Notes: generated from the sequence alone by a model not told the origin. Positions 1-8,995 are shown, numbered from the stretch's first letter. The stretch is 64,000 nt of DNA from an uncultured Clostridia bacterium (GCA_946403295.1 CAMIZL010000002.1:62001-126000), one strand, 5' to 3'. A program made the numbers and translations.

Positions 1-910
1 TCACCCTCGCTACAATGTATATGACTCCGATCACGCCGATGCTCGGCAATATCGAAATATCAAGCTGTGCTCCCGAGATAAAGAAGAAGAGCATATAAAG
101 CGGAGGCGTGACTCTGTCCGCAAGTTCAAATACCGTATCGCTGTTCTTCGATGTGTTACAAAATACAGCTCCCATAACCATGCATGCCAGAAGTGACGAA
201 AGGCCGAGGAGGCTTCCGACTCCGACGCAGGTAAATACAAGCGCAAATGTTATGGCGAGTCTGTTGCCGCGCCCCGTAAAGAGCATCGTCAGGAACCTGA
301 AAACGACTCCGGCAACCGCTCCGAGGAGCATCGCCCCAAAGATTTCTATAAAAGGTGTTGCGATCGACGAGAACGAAAATCCTTCCGAACCGGAAATGCT
401 CTTCGCGATCGCTACCGAAATACCGAAGCACATGAGTGCCGCCGCATCGTCAAGGGCAACAACGGCTAAAAGCGTGTCCGTGACTTCTCCCTTGGCTTTG
501 TATTGTTTGACAACCATCAAAGTTGCCGCGGGCGCCGTAGCTGCGGCTATCGCACCGAGGCTGAGCGAAAAAGGTATATCAAAGCCGGCAATGATAAGCG
601 CCGCATCAACAACGATCACCGCTCCGAGTGATTCCGTGATCGCTATCACAAGGGGTGCGCTTCCGACTTTTTTGAGGTACGAGAGTCTGAATTCCGCACC
701 TATCGAAAATGCGATAAATCCGAGTGCCGTCTCCGGGATTATGCCGAGTGACGCAACCGTCTCGGAGTTTAATATTCCCAAAACATAGGGACCTGCGATA
801 AGTCCCGCTATCAGATATCCCGTGACATTGGGGAGCTTAAGGAACTTCATAAGCTTGCTCGATGCAAGTGCAAAAGCAAGCGCTATAGCTAAACTGATAT
901 AGATATTCAT
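1..910 (-). CDS. Cation:proton antiporter (CPA2/Kef-like), 3' end beyond window
   Basis: Membrane antiporter expected to exchange Na+ or K+ for H+. The reading frame starts at ATG 910 and stays open to the left edge, giving about 303 residues; the end of the gene lies outside. The translation is a chain of hydrophobic helices with the family's usual features: a start like MNIYISLAIALAFALASSK, a segment near LPNVTGYLIAGLIAGP, and an acidic residue pair in a membrane segment (AVVALDDAAALM) like the transport Asp motif of CPA2 proteins. The 30-bp gap from the PII-like gene upstream suggests one operon and PII-type control of transport. The transported ion cannot be told from sequence. Confidence 0.85.
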   Translation of the reverse strand, partial: MNIYISLAIALAFALASSKLMKFLKLPNVTGYLIAGLIAGPYVLGILNSETVASLGIIPETALGFIAFSIGAEFRLSYLKKVGSAPLVIAITESLGAVIVVDAALIIAGFDIPFSLSLGAIAAATAPAATLMVVKQYKAKGEVTDTLLAVVALDDAAALMCFGISVAIAKSISGSEGFSFSSIATPFIEIFGAMLLGAVAGVVFRFLTMLFTGRGNRLAITFALVFTCVGVGSLLGLSSLLACMVMGAVFCNTSKNSDTVFELADRVTPPLYMLFFFISGAQLDISILPSIGVIGVIYIVARV

Positions 911-940
911 GACTTATAACACACTGTCTTTCCGGATTAT

Positions 941-1282
941 TTATTCTTTTGTGCTTATACCTTCCACATAAGTTATGGGAATAACAAACATAATACCCGA
1001 GTTCGGCGTATTAAGATCCACGAATGTCTTTATGGTCTCTCTTGCGTCAACAACCTGTTCGTCTCTCACAACAAAAAGTACTACTTTGCTTTCGGGTTTG
1101 TCCTCGTCTTTGAGGATTCGCCTGAGCATTCCGAACATAGGGATATCCTCCATGTTCACAAGTTCCTCACCCATTCCGCGACCTTCAAGGATCGTTCCGC
1201 CCTTAACGCCGTGATTTGCGAGTTCTTTGAGGATGGGGTCAAGGTTGTGGTCGTCTTTAAGAATAAGAGTTAAAAGTTGCAT
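941..1282 (-). CDS. PII-like signalling protein
   Basis: Small cytoplasmic protein of 113 residues with the ferredoxin-like layout of PII-like proteins: a beta strand at the start (MQLLTLILKDD), a helix, a glycine-rich turn (GVKGGTILEGRGMG) where the T-loop begins, and a second beta-alpha-beta half (VVLFVVRDEQV...ETIKTFVD). Canonical GlnB signatures are absent, so it is PII-like rather than a classic nitrogen PII. It lies just upstream of a cation antiporter on the same strand, so the inferred role is to sense a small molecule and control the antiporter. The ligand is unknown. AAAGGAG lies seven bases before the ATG. Confidence 0.75.
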   Translation of the reverse strand: MQLLTLILKDDHNLDPILKELANHGVKGGTILEGRGMGEELVNMEDIPMFGMLRRILKDEDKPESKVVLFVVRDEQVVDARETIKTFVDLNTPNSGIMFVIPITYVEGISTKE

Positions 1283-1420
1283 GGTTTACTCCTTTGTTTG
1301 CTCTTTTTTTCCTTTATTTACACCTCGTGAGCTGCGCTCACTCGGTGTGTGGATCGCAGCAATCAAAAACTCTGATGAAATACGGACTCTTTTCCATATG
1401 CTTCCGAACCCTTGATCACT

Positions 1421-1663
1421 CTCCCGCGTCGGGTACTCGCACAGTACATGAGGCTTCGCCTCTTACCGCGGAGAATAAGAATGCGTCTTTACAAGCAAGC
1501 TTGCACGCCGTATTCTCTCTCCCGCGTCAGGTACTCACACAGTACAAGAGGCAGAGCCTCTTACTGTGAAGGAAACTCAATACGTCTTTGCAAGCAAGCT
1601 TGCACGCCGTATTGTATTTCCTTCACAGTGCGAGATAAACTCGCACTGTGTGAGTACCTGACG
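1421..1663. repeat. 98-nt direct repeat followed by a cloverleaf-forming inverted repeat
   Basis: This is the main content of the 422-bp gene-free stretch 1283-1704. Units at 1421-1518 and 1519-1616 are imperfect direct copies; differences often fall in hairpin loops. The second unit continues into an inverted part that allows a closed cloverleaf. The outer stem pairs 1525-1543 with 1645-1663, a perfect 19 bp. Arm A is 1546-1552/1556-1562. Arm B is 1563-1575/1617-1629 plus 1578-1584/1608-1614. Arm C is 1630-1634/1640-1644. The arms meet with almost no unpaired bases. The first copy lacks the right half. A separate hairpin lies at 1319-1347. No coding sense was found. Confidence 0.85.
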
Positions 1664-1670
1664 TGAGAAA

Positions 1671-1694
1671 GCCGCTCTGTGGTCCTTGAGCGGC
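1671..1694 (-). terminator. Probable terminator after the sensor/GGDEF gene
   Basis: A perfect 7-bp GC-rich stem (GCCGCTC/GAGCGGC) with a 10-base loop lies ten bases past the stop of the sensor/GGDEF gene. On the minus strand only a short T-rich run follows (CTTTCT), so it may be a weak terminator. It directly abuts the cloverleaf repeat. Confidence 0.5.
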
Positions 1695-1704
1695 CTTTGT
1701 GATA

Positions 1705-3558
1705 TTAGTCTGTACTTCTTCTGTGTTTCTTTGATTGCTTTATTTTGTACATGTTATTATCCGCTTCGTTTACGAGGCTTTCAAGGGTTTTGGCCGAAGC
1801 ATTGCCTTCGTTCCAAACGTGACCCATGCTCGCTACGATCTCAACGGGAAGGGCTTCTCTCTTTGAATACTCGGCGAGGTATCCTCTGATCTGGTCCTCT
1901 TTGCTGAGGATCTCGGCCTCGCTCACATATTCGGCGATAACAAGGAATTCATCGCCGCCCATCCTGACTTTGACACTGTCATCGGGGATCACTTTCGTGA
2001 TCGCTTCCGCGATACCGTTAATGGCTATATCTCCGACGGAATGTCCGTACGTATCGTTGAGGATCTTGAGATCGTCAAGATCGACGTAGATGAGATATAC
2101 CTTACCGTTGTGCTTCGAATAGAATTCCTCGGCAAATGTAGCATAACCGAAACGGTTATATAATCCTGTCATGGCATCCTGCGTATAGAGTGCCTTAAGC
2201 TTCTCATTGACGAGAGCAACCTCATGACGTTGATGCATCGTGTCCATGGCCTGCGAAAGAGCCTCGCTGTATGTTCTGAAATCGAGAAGATTCCACGAGC
2301 TCTCCTCGTAAGGGATAACGCAGTAACCGAATGTTATGTCACCGAAGTGCAGGGGCGAGAACATGTAGATCTTCGACTCATAAAGCTCTGCCCACTCCGG
2401 GGGATAGAGGTGCTCTGCTATCCTGATCTTTCCTACGCCGTTGCTTGTGTACATGTCGAGTACTTCGTCAAAGCCTGTGAAAACATCCTCTCCGTACATC
2501 TCCATAGCTGAAGGATTTATACAAAGGCAGATATCGTAGAGCTTCAAATGTCTCTTGCATTCCTCAAGTGCCTCGGGAAGCTTTTCTGCCGTATTATACT
2601 TGGTGAGATATCTGCTTATGAGACGCTGAACGCTTCTGATATATTCGTCTTCCGTCTTTGAAACATAAACATTGGTGAATTCCTTACGGAAATCACGAAG
2701 GACTTTACATCCGCAGCTCTCGTTGATCCTAACAGTGGTTCCCGAATAAAAATCAAGCTTGCCTTCATGTTTGCCTTCGATCATCTCCATAAGAGTGTTG
2801 GCTGCATCGTATCCCTGAAGGAAATAATCACGGTCAACGGTTGTGATCGAAGGGAAATAGAACTGTGCATCAAAAAGGTTATCGAAACCTGTTATCTTGA
2901 AATCTTCGGGCGCCTGATAACCGTCCGTCTCGGCCTCGTTGCAATATCCGAGAGCCATAAAGTCGTTGGCGCATACAACCGCATCAGGAAGATGAAGTCC
3001 GAGCTTTTTGAAGTCCTGGTATGCTATCTTGCCGTCACGCTGAAGGAATCCGTAGAACCTGATCCTTTCGGGCTCGGGCTCGATCCCGTTCGCCTTAAGG
3101 GCGTCACAGAATGCCCTGTAGCGGAGCTGATTCTCTTCGTTGTTAACGGGTCCGCCGATGAAATTGAGTGTCTTACATCCATGCACGCGGATAAGGTGGT
3201 CGACTATCTTATATTCTGCGCCGTAGTTATCCGAGCTGATGTTCGGAAGTCCGTTGTGTCGTCTGTCGATACAGAGGATCTTGGCATTTGCCTTACCAAC
3301 TTTGTCAAGGATATCATCCACAACAGAGATCGATGCCACGCTGTTGACCGCAACAAGAACTCCGTCGTATTTTGACGGATTGGGAAGCAGAAAAACCTCG
3401 AGCTCTTTTTGATAAAATCCCGGGGGTTCAAGAACGTCATAGATGTTCATGATATGAAGCTCGACATCATCCTGTCCGAGCCTCTCGCAAATACCTTTTA
3501 TGAGCTCATGTGTCAGATCGTTGTTCCATGAGCTTGAAAGCATTAAGATCTTCTTCAC
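1705..3558 (-). CDS. LacI-type periplasmic-binding sensor fused to GGDEF (diguanylate cyclase)
   Basis: Predicted cytoplasmic sensor. Residues 1-290 resemble the sugar-binding domain of LacI/GalR regulators (SISVVDDIL, ILCIDRRHNGLPNISSDNYG, VVCANDFMALG), but there is no DNA-binding helix-turn-helix in front. A linker of about 150 residues follows, then a GGDEF domain with an intact GGDEF at about 534-538. No RxxD inhibitory site is seen just before it. The inferred job is to turn sugar binding into cyclic-di-GMP. I chose GTG 3558 as start because AAAGAGG lies just upstream; the ATG at 3588 adds 10 residues and has no ribosome site. The gene follows a sugar ABC operon but has its own promoter. 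Confidence 0.87.
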   Translation of the reverse strand: MKKILMLSSSWNNDLTHELIKGICERLGQDDVELHIMNIYDVLEPPGFYQKELEVFLLPNPSKYDGVLVAVNSVASISVVDDILDKVGKANAKILCIDRRHNGLPNISSDNYGAEYKIVDHLIRVHGCKTLNFIGGPVNNEENQLRYRAFCDALKANGIEPEPERIRFYGFLQRDGKIAYQDFKKLGLHLPDAVVCANDFMALGYCNEAETDGYQAPEDFKITGFDNLFDAQFYFPSITTVDRDYFLQGYDAANTLMEMIEGKHEGKLDFYSGTTVRINESCGCKVLRDFRKEFTNVYVSKTEDEYIRSVQRLISRYLTKYNTAEKLPEALEECKRHLKLYDICLCINPSAMEMYGEDVFTGFDEVLDMYTSNGVGKIRIAEHLYPPEWAELYESKIYMFSPLHFGDITFGYCVIPYEESSWNLLDFRTYSEALSQAMDTMHQRHEVALVNEKLKALYTQDAMTGLYNRFGYATFAEEFYSKHNGKVYLIYVDLDDLKILNDTYGHSVGDIAINGIAEAITKVIPDDSVKVRMGGDEFLVIAEYVSEAEILSKEDQIRGYLAEYSKREALPVEIVASMGHVWNEGNASAKTLESLVNEADNNMYKIKQSKKHRRSTD

Positions 3559-3622
3559 GCTAACCTCTTTTTGCAAATTTTGTATCATATACAGTTTTCA
3601 CCGCATACGACCGCACATAATA

Positions 3623-3651
3623 ATTATATCTTTAATATCTGAAGTTTACAA
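3623..3651 (-). promoter_or_regulatory. Sigma-A-like promoter for the sensor/GGDEF gene
   Basis: On the minus strand TTGTAA (3651-3646), a 17-base spacer and a perfect TATAAT (3628-3623). It lies between the terminator of the sugar ABC operon and the sensor gene, so the sensor is probably its own transcription unit. Confidence 0.6.
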
Positions 3652-3674
3652 GGCTTTTGAGGAATAAAAAAGAG

Positions 3675-3707
3675 ACCCGCAATGTGATCTTTCGTCACAT
3701 TGCGGGT
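3675..3707 (-). terminator. Intrinsic terminator of the sugar ABC operon
   Basis: A perfect 13-bp stem (ACCCGCAATGTGA and its complement) with a 7-base loop, followed on the minus strand by CTCTTTTTTATT. It begins 31 bases after the stop of the last permease gene. Confidence 0.85.
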
Positions 3708-3738
3708 TTATCGGAGTCATCTCTGTTAGTAAATCATA

Positions 3739-4596
3739 TCAGCCCTTTACGGAACCGACAGCGATACCTGCGATGATATATTTCGATAACAGGAAATATA
3801 CTACGAACAGGGGGAGTACCGTCAGTGTTAATCCAAGATAAACCGAACCGTACTCTACTTTGTAAATATCACCCTTAAGGAGTGATACCATGATAGGCAT
3901 GGTGTACATCTTCTTCTGTGTAAGAAGGATGAGGGGCATAAACAGGTTGTTCCACTGCTGAACGAAACACATAATGCCCTGTGTTGCGATAGCGGGCTTC
4001 AGGATAGGAAGCGCTATCTTATTGAATGTGTAGAATTCACCTGCGCCGTCGATACGTGCGGACTGGATGATCTCAATCGGTAATGCGGGGATCATGTACT
4101 GTCTCATGAAGAATACAATAGCAGGTGCCGCGATCGAAGGAATGATAAGCGGAAGGTAGTTGTTTGCAAGGCCGACCGCATAAACCATCTTATAGAAACC
4201 GATCGAAAGAACTACACCGGGGATCATCATAACTGCCATGATGAAAGTGAAGAATCCTCTTCTTAACTTCCACTCATATACAACGATCGCATATGCGGTA
4301 AGTGATGAGAAGTATACCGCACAAAGCGTTGCGCCGGTAGAAATGATAACCGAGTTGATAAATCCCTTAATGGGATCGAACATATCTTTACTAACCAGAA
4401 TCTCATAGTTCCTTGCAAGGAATTTCGAAGGAATAAGAGAAACCGCAGTTCCCTGGATCTCAGGAGTGGAACGCGTAGCGTTTACGATCATGATGATGAA
4501 CGGGAACAAACTGAGTGCCGCAAGGAAGATACACACAATATAAATGATCACCTTGAAGGGCTGAAATCTGTTGAATACTTTAATCTCTGTGTCCAT
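3739..4596 (-). CDS. Carbohydrate ABC transporter permease, MalG type
   Basis: Inner permease of a binding-protein-dependent sugar importer, 285 residues, usual length for the family. About six membrane segments are visible, and the cytoplasmic EAA loop that docks the ATPase reads EIIQSARIDGAGEFYTFNKIALPILKP near residue 190. Its ATG overlaps the stop of the upstream permease gene by one base (TAATG), which points to translational coupling. No ATPase gene is nearby, as is common in Firmicutes where one MsmX-like ATPase serves many sugar importers. The sugar cannot be deduced. The operon ends in a strong terminator just downstream. Confidence 0.93.
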   Translation of the reverse strand: MDTEIKVFNRFQPFKVIIYIVCIFLAALSLFPFIIMIVNATRSTPEIQGTAVSLIPSKFLARNYEILVSKDMFDPIKGFINSVIISTGATLCAVYFSSLTAYAIVVYEWKLRRGFFTFIMAVMMIPGVVLSIGFYKMVYAVGLANNYLPLIIPSIAAPAIVFFMRQYMIPALPIEIIQSARIDGAGEFYTFNKIALPILKPAIATQGIMCFVQQWNNLFMPLILLTQKKMYTMPIMVSLLKGDIYKVEYGSVYLGLTLTVLPLFVVYFLLSKYIIAGIAVGSVKG

Positions 4597-5606
4597 TATC
4601 TGCCCTCCTTAAGAAGCTGCTGTTTTGCAAGCTTAACTTTCTTACGGTATTCACGCTCCTGCTGCTTGATTATCTTGTGGAGTTTGATCTCATCCTTGTC
4701 TCTCAACATGAAGAATACTACTGCGGAAAGAACCGAAATGATCACAAACATGATAAGACTCGCAGCGGAGGCTTTATTATACTGATAACTTCCCGAGAAC
4801 GCCTGTGTGTAAATAAAGAGCGAAGCCGTAAGTGTTGAGTTCTGAGGCTGGCCGTTCAGGAATACACGAGGTATATCGAACATCTGCATACCACCGATAA
4901 GTGATGTAACAAGAGTATACAGAAGCATTGTTTTCAAGTTAGGAATGGTAATATAGAAGAATTGCTGATTACCGTTTGCACCGTCGATCTCGGCAGCCTC
5001 ATACATTTCGGGGTTGATACCGAGGATTCCGGCTATAAGAACGATCATAGTGTTGCCGTACCATGTCCAGAACTGCATGAACGATACGCTGTTCTGCGCT
5101 GCGGAAGCACTGATCGCGAAATTGAAAGGTGAGTCAATGAAACCTAACTGAAGGAGGATATCATTAACAACTCCCTTGGGATATGCAAACAGGTTTGCAA
5201 ACAAGATACCGATCGTGGCAGCAGTGATGATGTTGGGGAGGTAAAACACTACCTTGAAGAATCCCTGTGCTTTGATCTTCTTTTGGTTGTTTGTGAACCA
5301 TGCCGCAAGAATAAGTGCCAATGTAATCTGAGGGACAAAGTTTACAACCCACATCTTTACGGTGTTCTTAAGAGCCGTATGGAATGTAGGAGCTGTGAGT
5401 GTATCAACAAAGTTATCCCATAATCCCTGACCTAATGACGGAAGGAATTTGGCATCACTGAATGCCATCGTACTTCCTTTAAGGTTCGTAAATCCAATTA
5501 CACCTGTGTAGATGATCGGATAAAGTGTACATACAAGAAATGTCACTACGAACGGGATGGAAAAGATGTAACCGTATTTTGCGTAGCTTACACGTTTTCT
5601 TTTCAT
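4596..5606 (-). CDS. Carbohydrate ABC transporter permease, MalF type
   Basis: Partner permease of the MalG-type protein. From ATG 5606 it has 336 residues, about six membrane segments, and the EAA loop EMYEAAEIDGANGNQQFFYITIPNLK. The frame extends 13 codons further upstream to 5645, but GGGGATT lies at proper distance before the 5606 ATG and nothing comparable precedes the longer start. The C-terminus is a basic tail (REYRKKVKLAKQQLLKEGR). It is separated from the binding-protein gene by an intercistronic terminator-like hairpin, so permeases are probably made in lower amounts than the binding protein. Confidence 0.93.
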   Translation of the reverse strand: MKRKRVSYAKYGYIFSIPFVVTFLVCTLYPIIYTGVIGFTNLKGSTMAFSDAKFLPSLGQGLWDNFVDTLTAPTFHTALKNTVKMWVVNFVPQITLALILAAWFTNNQKKIKAQGFFKVVFYLPNIITAATIGILFANLFAYPKGVVNDILLQLGFIDSPFNFAISASAAQNSVSFMQFWTWYGNTMIVLIAGILGINPEMYEAAEIDGANGNQQFFYITIPNLKTMLLYTLVTSLIGGMQMFDIPRVFLNGQPQNSTLTASLFIYTQAFSGSYQYNKASAASLIMFVIISVLSAVVFFMLRDKDEIKLHKIIKQQEREYRKKVKLAKQQLLKEGR

Positions 5607-5748
5607 AAGTAATCCCCGCAATACGCACCCGCTTGGATTTAGCATTTACTGATTAAAGGAAATACTACAGATGCGATACAATGCATTGCGAACAGTTAAA
5701 CTGTTCTGATAGATGCTTCTCCGATTTAGAGTACTGCTTTTAATAAAA

Positions 5749-5779
5749 GAGGGCGGACGGTGCGTATCCGTCCGCCCTC
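5749..5779 (-). terminator. Intercistronic attenuator hairpin between binding-protein and permease genes
   Basis: A perfect 12-bp stem (GAGGGCGGACGG and its complement) with a 7-base loop. On the minus strand it is followed by TTTTATTAAAAG. It sits 35 bases past the stop of the sugar-binding lipoprotein gene and before the permease genes. Its likely effect is partial termination, giving excess binding protein. Confidence 0.8.
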
Positions 5780-5814
5780 TGAAGATTCATTCAAAAATGA
5801 TCTTGCGCTAATTA

Positions 5815-7230
5815 TCAGTCAATACCGAGCTGATCCTTAACTGTCTGCTTGAAGTTAGCAATTGCCTCGTCACGAGTAGCTGTGCCGCCTGTGTAAGCAC
5901 GAACTGCATCTCTCCAAAGTGAGTTGATGCTCTCATCGTACTGAGTAAGGTTCTTGCCGTTTGCGTACTTGTTAGCAGGTACGAAGTAATCAAACATGTT
6001 CTGTCCGCCGAGGAAGTCAAGCTTTCCGTCAGACTTGCTCATAACTGTACCGGAAGCAACAGAGTCCTTTGTGCCGCCTTCGCCGTTAAGAGTTCCGTTA
6101 GCCCAGTAGTACTGGAGACCCTTCTCTGAGCAGTCAAGTGTGATCCACTTAATAAGTTCAGCAACGCCGTTCTTAGCCTTGGAATCCTTGTTTGCAAGAA
6201 CCCATGTGCCGCCCCAGAAGAAGCCGATAGGTGAGTTACATACTGCCCAGTCACCGAAGGAGTTGTTGCCTTCAGCATCAGAACCGCAGTTCTGGCCGAG
6301 TGTGTAGTTGATGAGCCATGCAGGTCCGAAGAAACCAAGAACGCCGCCGTCCTTCTTCATATCTGCAAACCAACCCTCAGTCCAGTCCTGAGTATCATGA
6401 TGATATCCGTTGTCCTTAAGCTTCTTGGAGAGATCAAGGAACTCTTCTCTCTTAGGATCGATGTAAAGCTTGTTGTCAACGAGCCAACCCTTGTCAGAGC
6501 TGTTCTCTACTGCGTGCCAGATATCGCCATCGCCTGAGCAGATAGCATATCCCTTAGCCTTAAGTTCCTCAGCTGCTGCGAAGAACTTATCCCAAGAACC
6601 TGATCCGCCGCCGATCTTGTCCTGAACAGTTGAAGGATCATCTGTTCCCCAAGTATCCTTAGCGATTGAACGACGATAGATGAAGCATCCGCCTGTAGCC
6701 TGGTATCCAAGAGCAACAACCTGGTTGTCAGAAGGACGTGTTCCGATTGCTACTGAGTAATCCGAGATAGCTGCATCAGCGATCATCTTGTCAACATCGA
6801 TTCCAAGATCCTTGTATGTTGCTGCATACTGAGAAGCATCACCCTGTGAATACTTAAGGATGAAAGCTGCCTCTGCACAGTACATATCGGGAGCGTCATC
6901 TCCACCTGCTGCAAGAGCTGCATCAAGTGCGGGCTGGTAAGCGCCGTCTGTGGTAGCGATGATTGTCTCTTTGATCTCATAATCAAATGAAGGATTGAGT
7001 TCCTTGTAGCGCTTAGCCATGTTGGGAACTTCGTCTGTGAATGCCCAAAGGTTAATCACTTTCTTCTCGTCAGCCTTAGGAGCTGCTACAGAACCGCCGT
7101 TGTCGCCGCTTTCCGAACCGCTGTTCTCTGTCTTTGCACCGCTGCCTCCGTCCTTCTCATCTGAAGAACAAGCTGTAAGGCATCCGATGATCATTGCTAA
7201 ACATAATAATGCTGCAATAAAACGTTTCAT
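5815..7230 (-). CDS. Sugar ABC transporter substrate-binding lipoprotein
   Basis: Extracellular solute-binding protein (family 1), 471 residues. The N-terminus is a lipoprotein signal peptide with the lipobox LTAC at about residues 18-21, then a Ser/Gly/Glu-rich linker to about residue 50 and the binding fold (KVINLWAFTDEVPNMAKRYKEL). It captures a sugar outside the cell and hands it to the two permeases encoded downstream. A GAGGAGG ribosome site precedes the ATG. A consensus promoter lies upstream and a terminator-like hairpin downstream. The sugar is unknown. Confidence 0.94.
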   Translation of the reverse strand: MKRFIAALLCLAMIIGCLTACSSDEKDGGSGAKTENSGSESGDNGGSVAAPKADEKKVINLWAFTDEVPNMAKRYKELNPSFDYEIKETIIATTDGAYQPALDAALAAGGDDAPDMYCAEAAFILKYSQGDASQYAATYKDLGIDVDKMIADAAISDYSVAIGTRPSDNQVVALGYQATGGCFIYRRSIAKDTWGTDDPSTVQDKIGGGSGSWDKFFAAAEELKAKGYAICSGDGDIWHAVENSSDKGWLVDNKLYIDPKREEFLDLSKKLKDNGYHHDTQDWTEGWFADMKKDGGVLGFFGPAWLINYTLGQNCGSDAEGNNSFGDWAVCNSPIGFFWGGTWVLANKDSKAKNGVAELIKWITLDCSEKGLQYYWANGTLNGEGGTKDSVASGTVMSKSDGKLDFLGGQNMFDYFVPANKYANGKNLTQYDESINSLWRDAVRAYTGGTATRDEAIANFKQTVKDQLGID

Positions 7231-7369
7231 AATACCCTCCTCTAAAAGTGTATAATGGTTATTTATAATAAATGCCTTGTGGCAATTATTATCATATTAA
7301 GTTGTCAAGGGACCGTTCTTTTGGTCCTTTAGCGCATAATGGGAGCTTTTTCCCCGCTCACACTTGTAC

Positions 7370-7398
7370 ATTTTATACAAATGTAAACAAAATGTCAA
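7370..7398 (-). promoter_or_regulatory. Strong sigma-A-like promoter for the sugar ABC operon
   Basis: On the minus strand a perfect TTGACA (7398-7393), a 17-base spacer and TAAAAT (7375-7370). It lies 140 bases before the binding-protein start. The long leader holds small hairpins, one with a GGACC/GGTCC stem at about 7309-7326, which may carry control. Confidence 0.7.
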
Positions 7399-7441
7399 CC
7401 AAATATTGCCAAAAAGTAAATTCCGAAAAAACAGTGGTTTT

Positions 7442-8995
7442 TCAAGATTTCATCCATAGTTTTTGAAAAGTCTCGAGCCTTTGGGTCTGAACTTTCAACA
7501 TTTCGGTCGACAAAGCAGGGTCCGAAGCCATCATTTCTTTCAAAAAATCGGGCGGGATAAATACCATTTCCGAAATACCGCCGACCGATCTGTAGCCGCA
7601 AACGGTCTCTCCTTCTTTAAGGATCATCTCTATCCCGAAGCAATCTCCCCTCTTAAGGAGCATCATCGGATGGATCAGTGACTCTCTGTCAAGCGCTTCC
7701 ATCGATATTTTTCCGATCCCGAGGACATAAAGCCCTCCGGCCTGACTTCCGTGATCTGTGATCAGTTCCTCTCCGACCGCCGTTACGAGGCTGCTTTCTT
7801 CGGCTATCCTGCACAGATCGTCGAGCGAATATCCCGCAAACAGACTGCAGTCTCTGAGAATATCGCACTTTGTCGCGGTCTGTCTGATCTGATTCGCGCG
7901 CTTGTCTGCCTTTTCCTTGATGACCCTGACATCGGTATTTCCGGAAGCGGAAAGCACCTCGGAGACAAACATGCAAAACGCTTCGTGGAGGTTTCCTATG
8001 TCCATTCCCTCCATCGCATTTTCTACATATTCGTATTCGATCGAGAGCGAATCATCATCAAAATGGTAGTTGACGCAGATCGGGGCAAAAAGCTCCGGAT
8101 AATGCTCATATACGTAAACAACCTCTTCCCTGATCTCGGACAGGCCGAATTTGTTGCGCGACGTACCCGCGAAGTTCTGCGCGAGCGGCATGACTTTCTT
8201 CAGAGGCAGTTTGTAGATCTTCGCCGTCTCCTCGATATCAACGTTGTCAAAGCGGTCGGCGCTGTCTATCTGGCGCACCACGGTTCTGTAGATATCCTTA
8301 AAATCCCCGATCGAAGCGACAAGAAGCGGATAATGGCGCAGCCTGCCCTTTTCATGAATATCCTCTATGAGGACGAATTTTCTGTCATACGTGCGGCACA
8401 TGATTATGCCCCAGATCGTTGTAAACAGTGCCTTTATACTGATGTTTTCTTTTTTTGCTATAACGTTTATGAGATAAGGAAGATTGTCGCCGAGCACAAA
8501 GAGCTCTTTTTGGCGCTTTTTGGCCGTTTCGGTCATTTCGACGAGCGGTTTTGAATAATCAAGTTGCGAGAGGAGTTTCTTCCAGTAAGTTCTTGAAACC
8601 GAAACCGCTTCATCAGTCTGATAAGAAAGAAATACGTTGATCTTGTTTCGTGCTCCGTAGATCTTTTTGAGGACTTCCTCGTCAAAGCCGTCGGAAGAAT
8701 GTTTGCACGAGATGATCGAAAGATAGACGTCGGGCTCGTATTTGATGATATATGCATGAATAGGTCTGCCGGAACTTGTTCTGTATTCGGCAGCAATGAT
8801 ATCGCTTACTATTTTCTTTTTGTTTTCCTCGGATTCGGCGCAAATATCACGCACAGCGATCTTTGAGACAAGCTTCGTTCTTATGATAACATCACGGATC
8901 TCATCGAACGCTCCGTTTTTGAACCTATACAACGAAACATCATTATACATAACGCTCCTCTGCAGAATATATTGATTGACTAATTTTTCATTCAA
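7442..8995 (-). CDS. Condensation-like domain joined to a cyclic-nucleotide-binding domain
   Basis: A 517-residue cytoplasmic protein. Residues 10 to about 365 resemble the CAT-like fold of NRPS condensation domains. The start ([10 protein letters not shown]) matches the domain opening, and residues 97-103 (CKHSSDG) sit where HHxxxDG would be, with Lys in place of the second, catalytic His. The C-half strand [19 protein letters not shown] also fits. Residues 375-500 look like a cNMP-binding beta barrel ([23 protein letters not shown], a degenerate phosphate-binding loop [10 protein letters not shown]). There is no helix-turn-helix after it. No NRPS genes lie nearby. It is divergent from trpS. 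The family call is by eye; catalytic activity looks unlikely. Confidence 0.6.
   Translation of the reverse strand: MNEKLVNQYILQRSVMYNDVSLYRFKNGAFDEIRDVIIRTKLVSKIAVRDICAESEENKKKIVSDIIAAEYRTSSGRPIHAYIIKYEPDVYLSIISCKHSSDGFDEEVLKKIYGARNKINVFLSYQTDEAVSVSRTYWKKLLSQLDYSKPLVEMTETAKKRQKELFVLGDNLPYLINVIAKKENISIKALFTTIWGIIMCRTYDRKFVLIEDIHEKGRLRHYPLLVASIGDFKDIYRTVVRQIDSADRFDNVDIEETAKIYKLPLKKVMPLAQNFAGTSRNKFGLSEIREEVVYVYEHYPELFAPICVNYHFDDDSLSIEYEYVENAMEGMDIGNLHEAFCMFVSEVLSASGNTDVRVIKEKADKRANQIRQTATKCDILRDCSLFAGYSLDDLCRIAEESSLVTAVGEELITDHGSQAGGLYVLGIGKISMEALDRESLIHPMMLLKRGDCFGIEMILKEGETVCGYRSVGGISEMVFIPPDFLKEMMASDPALSTEMLKVQTQRLETFQKLWMKS

Noticed and set aside
108-788. Long plus-strand open frame
   Set aside because: It mirrors the antiporter gene on the minus strand; the minus-strand product has membrane helices and family motifs, while this one has none.
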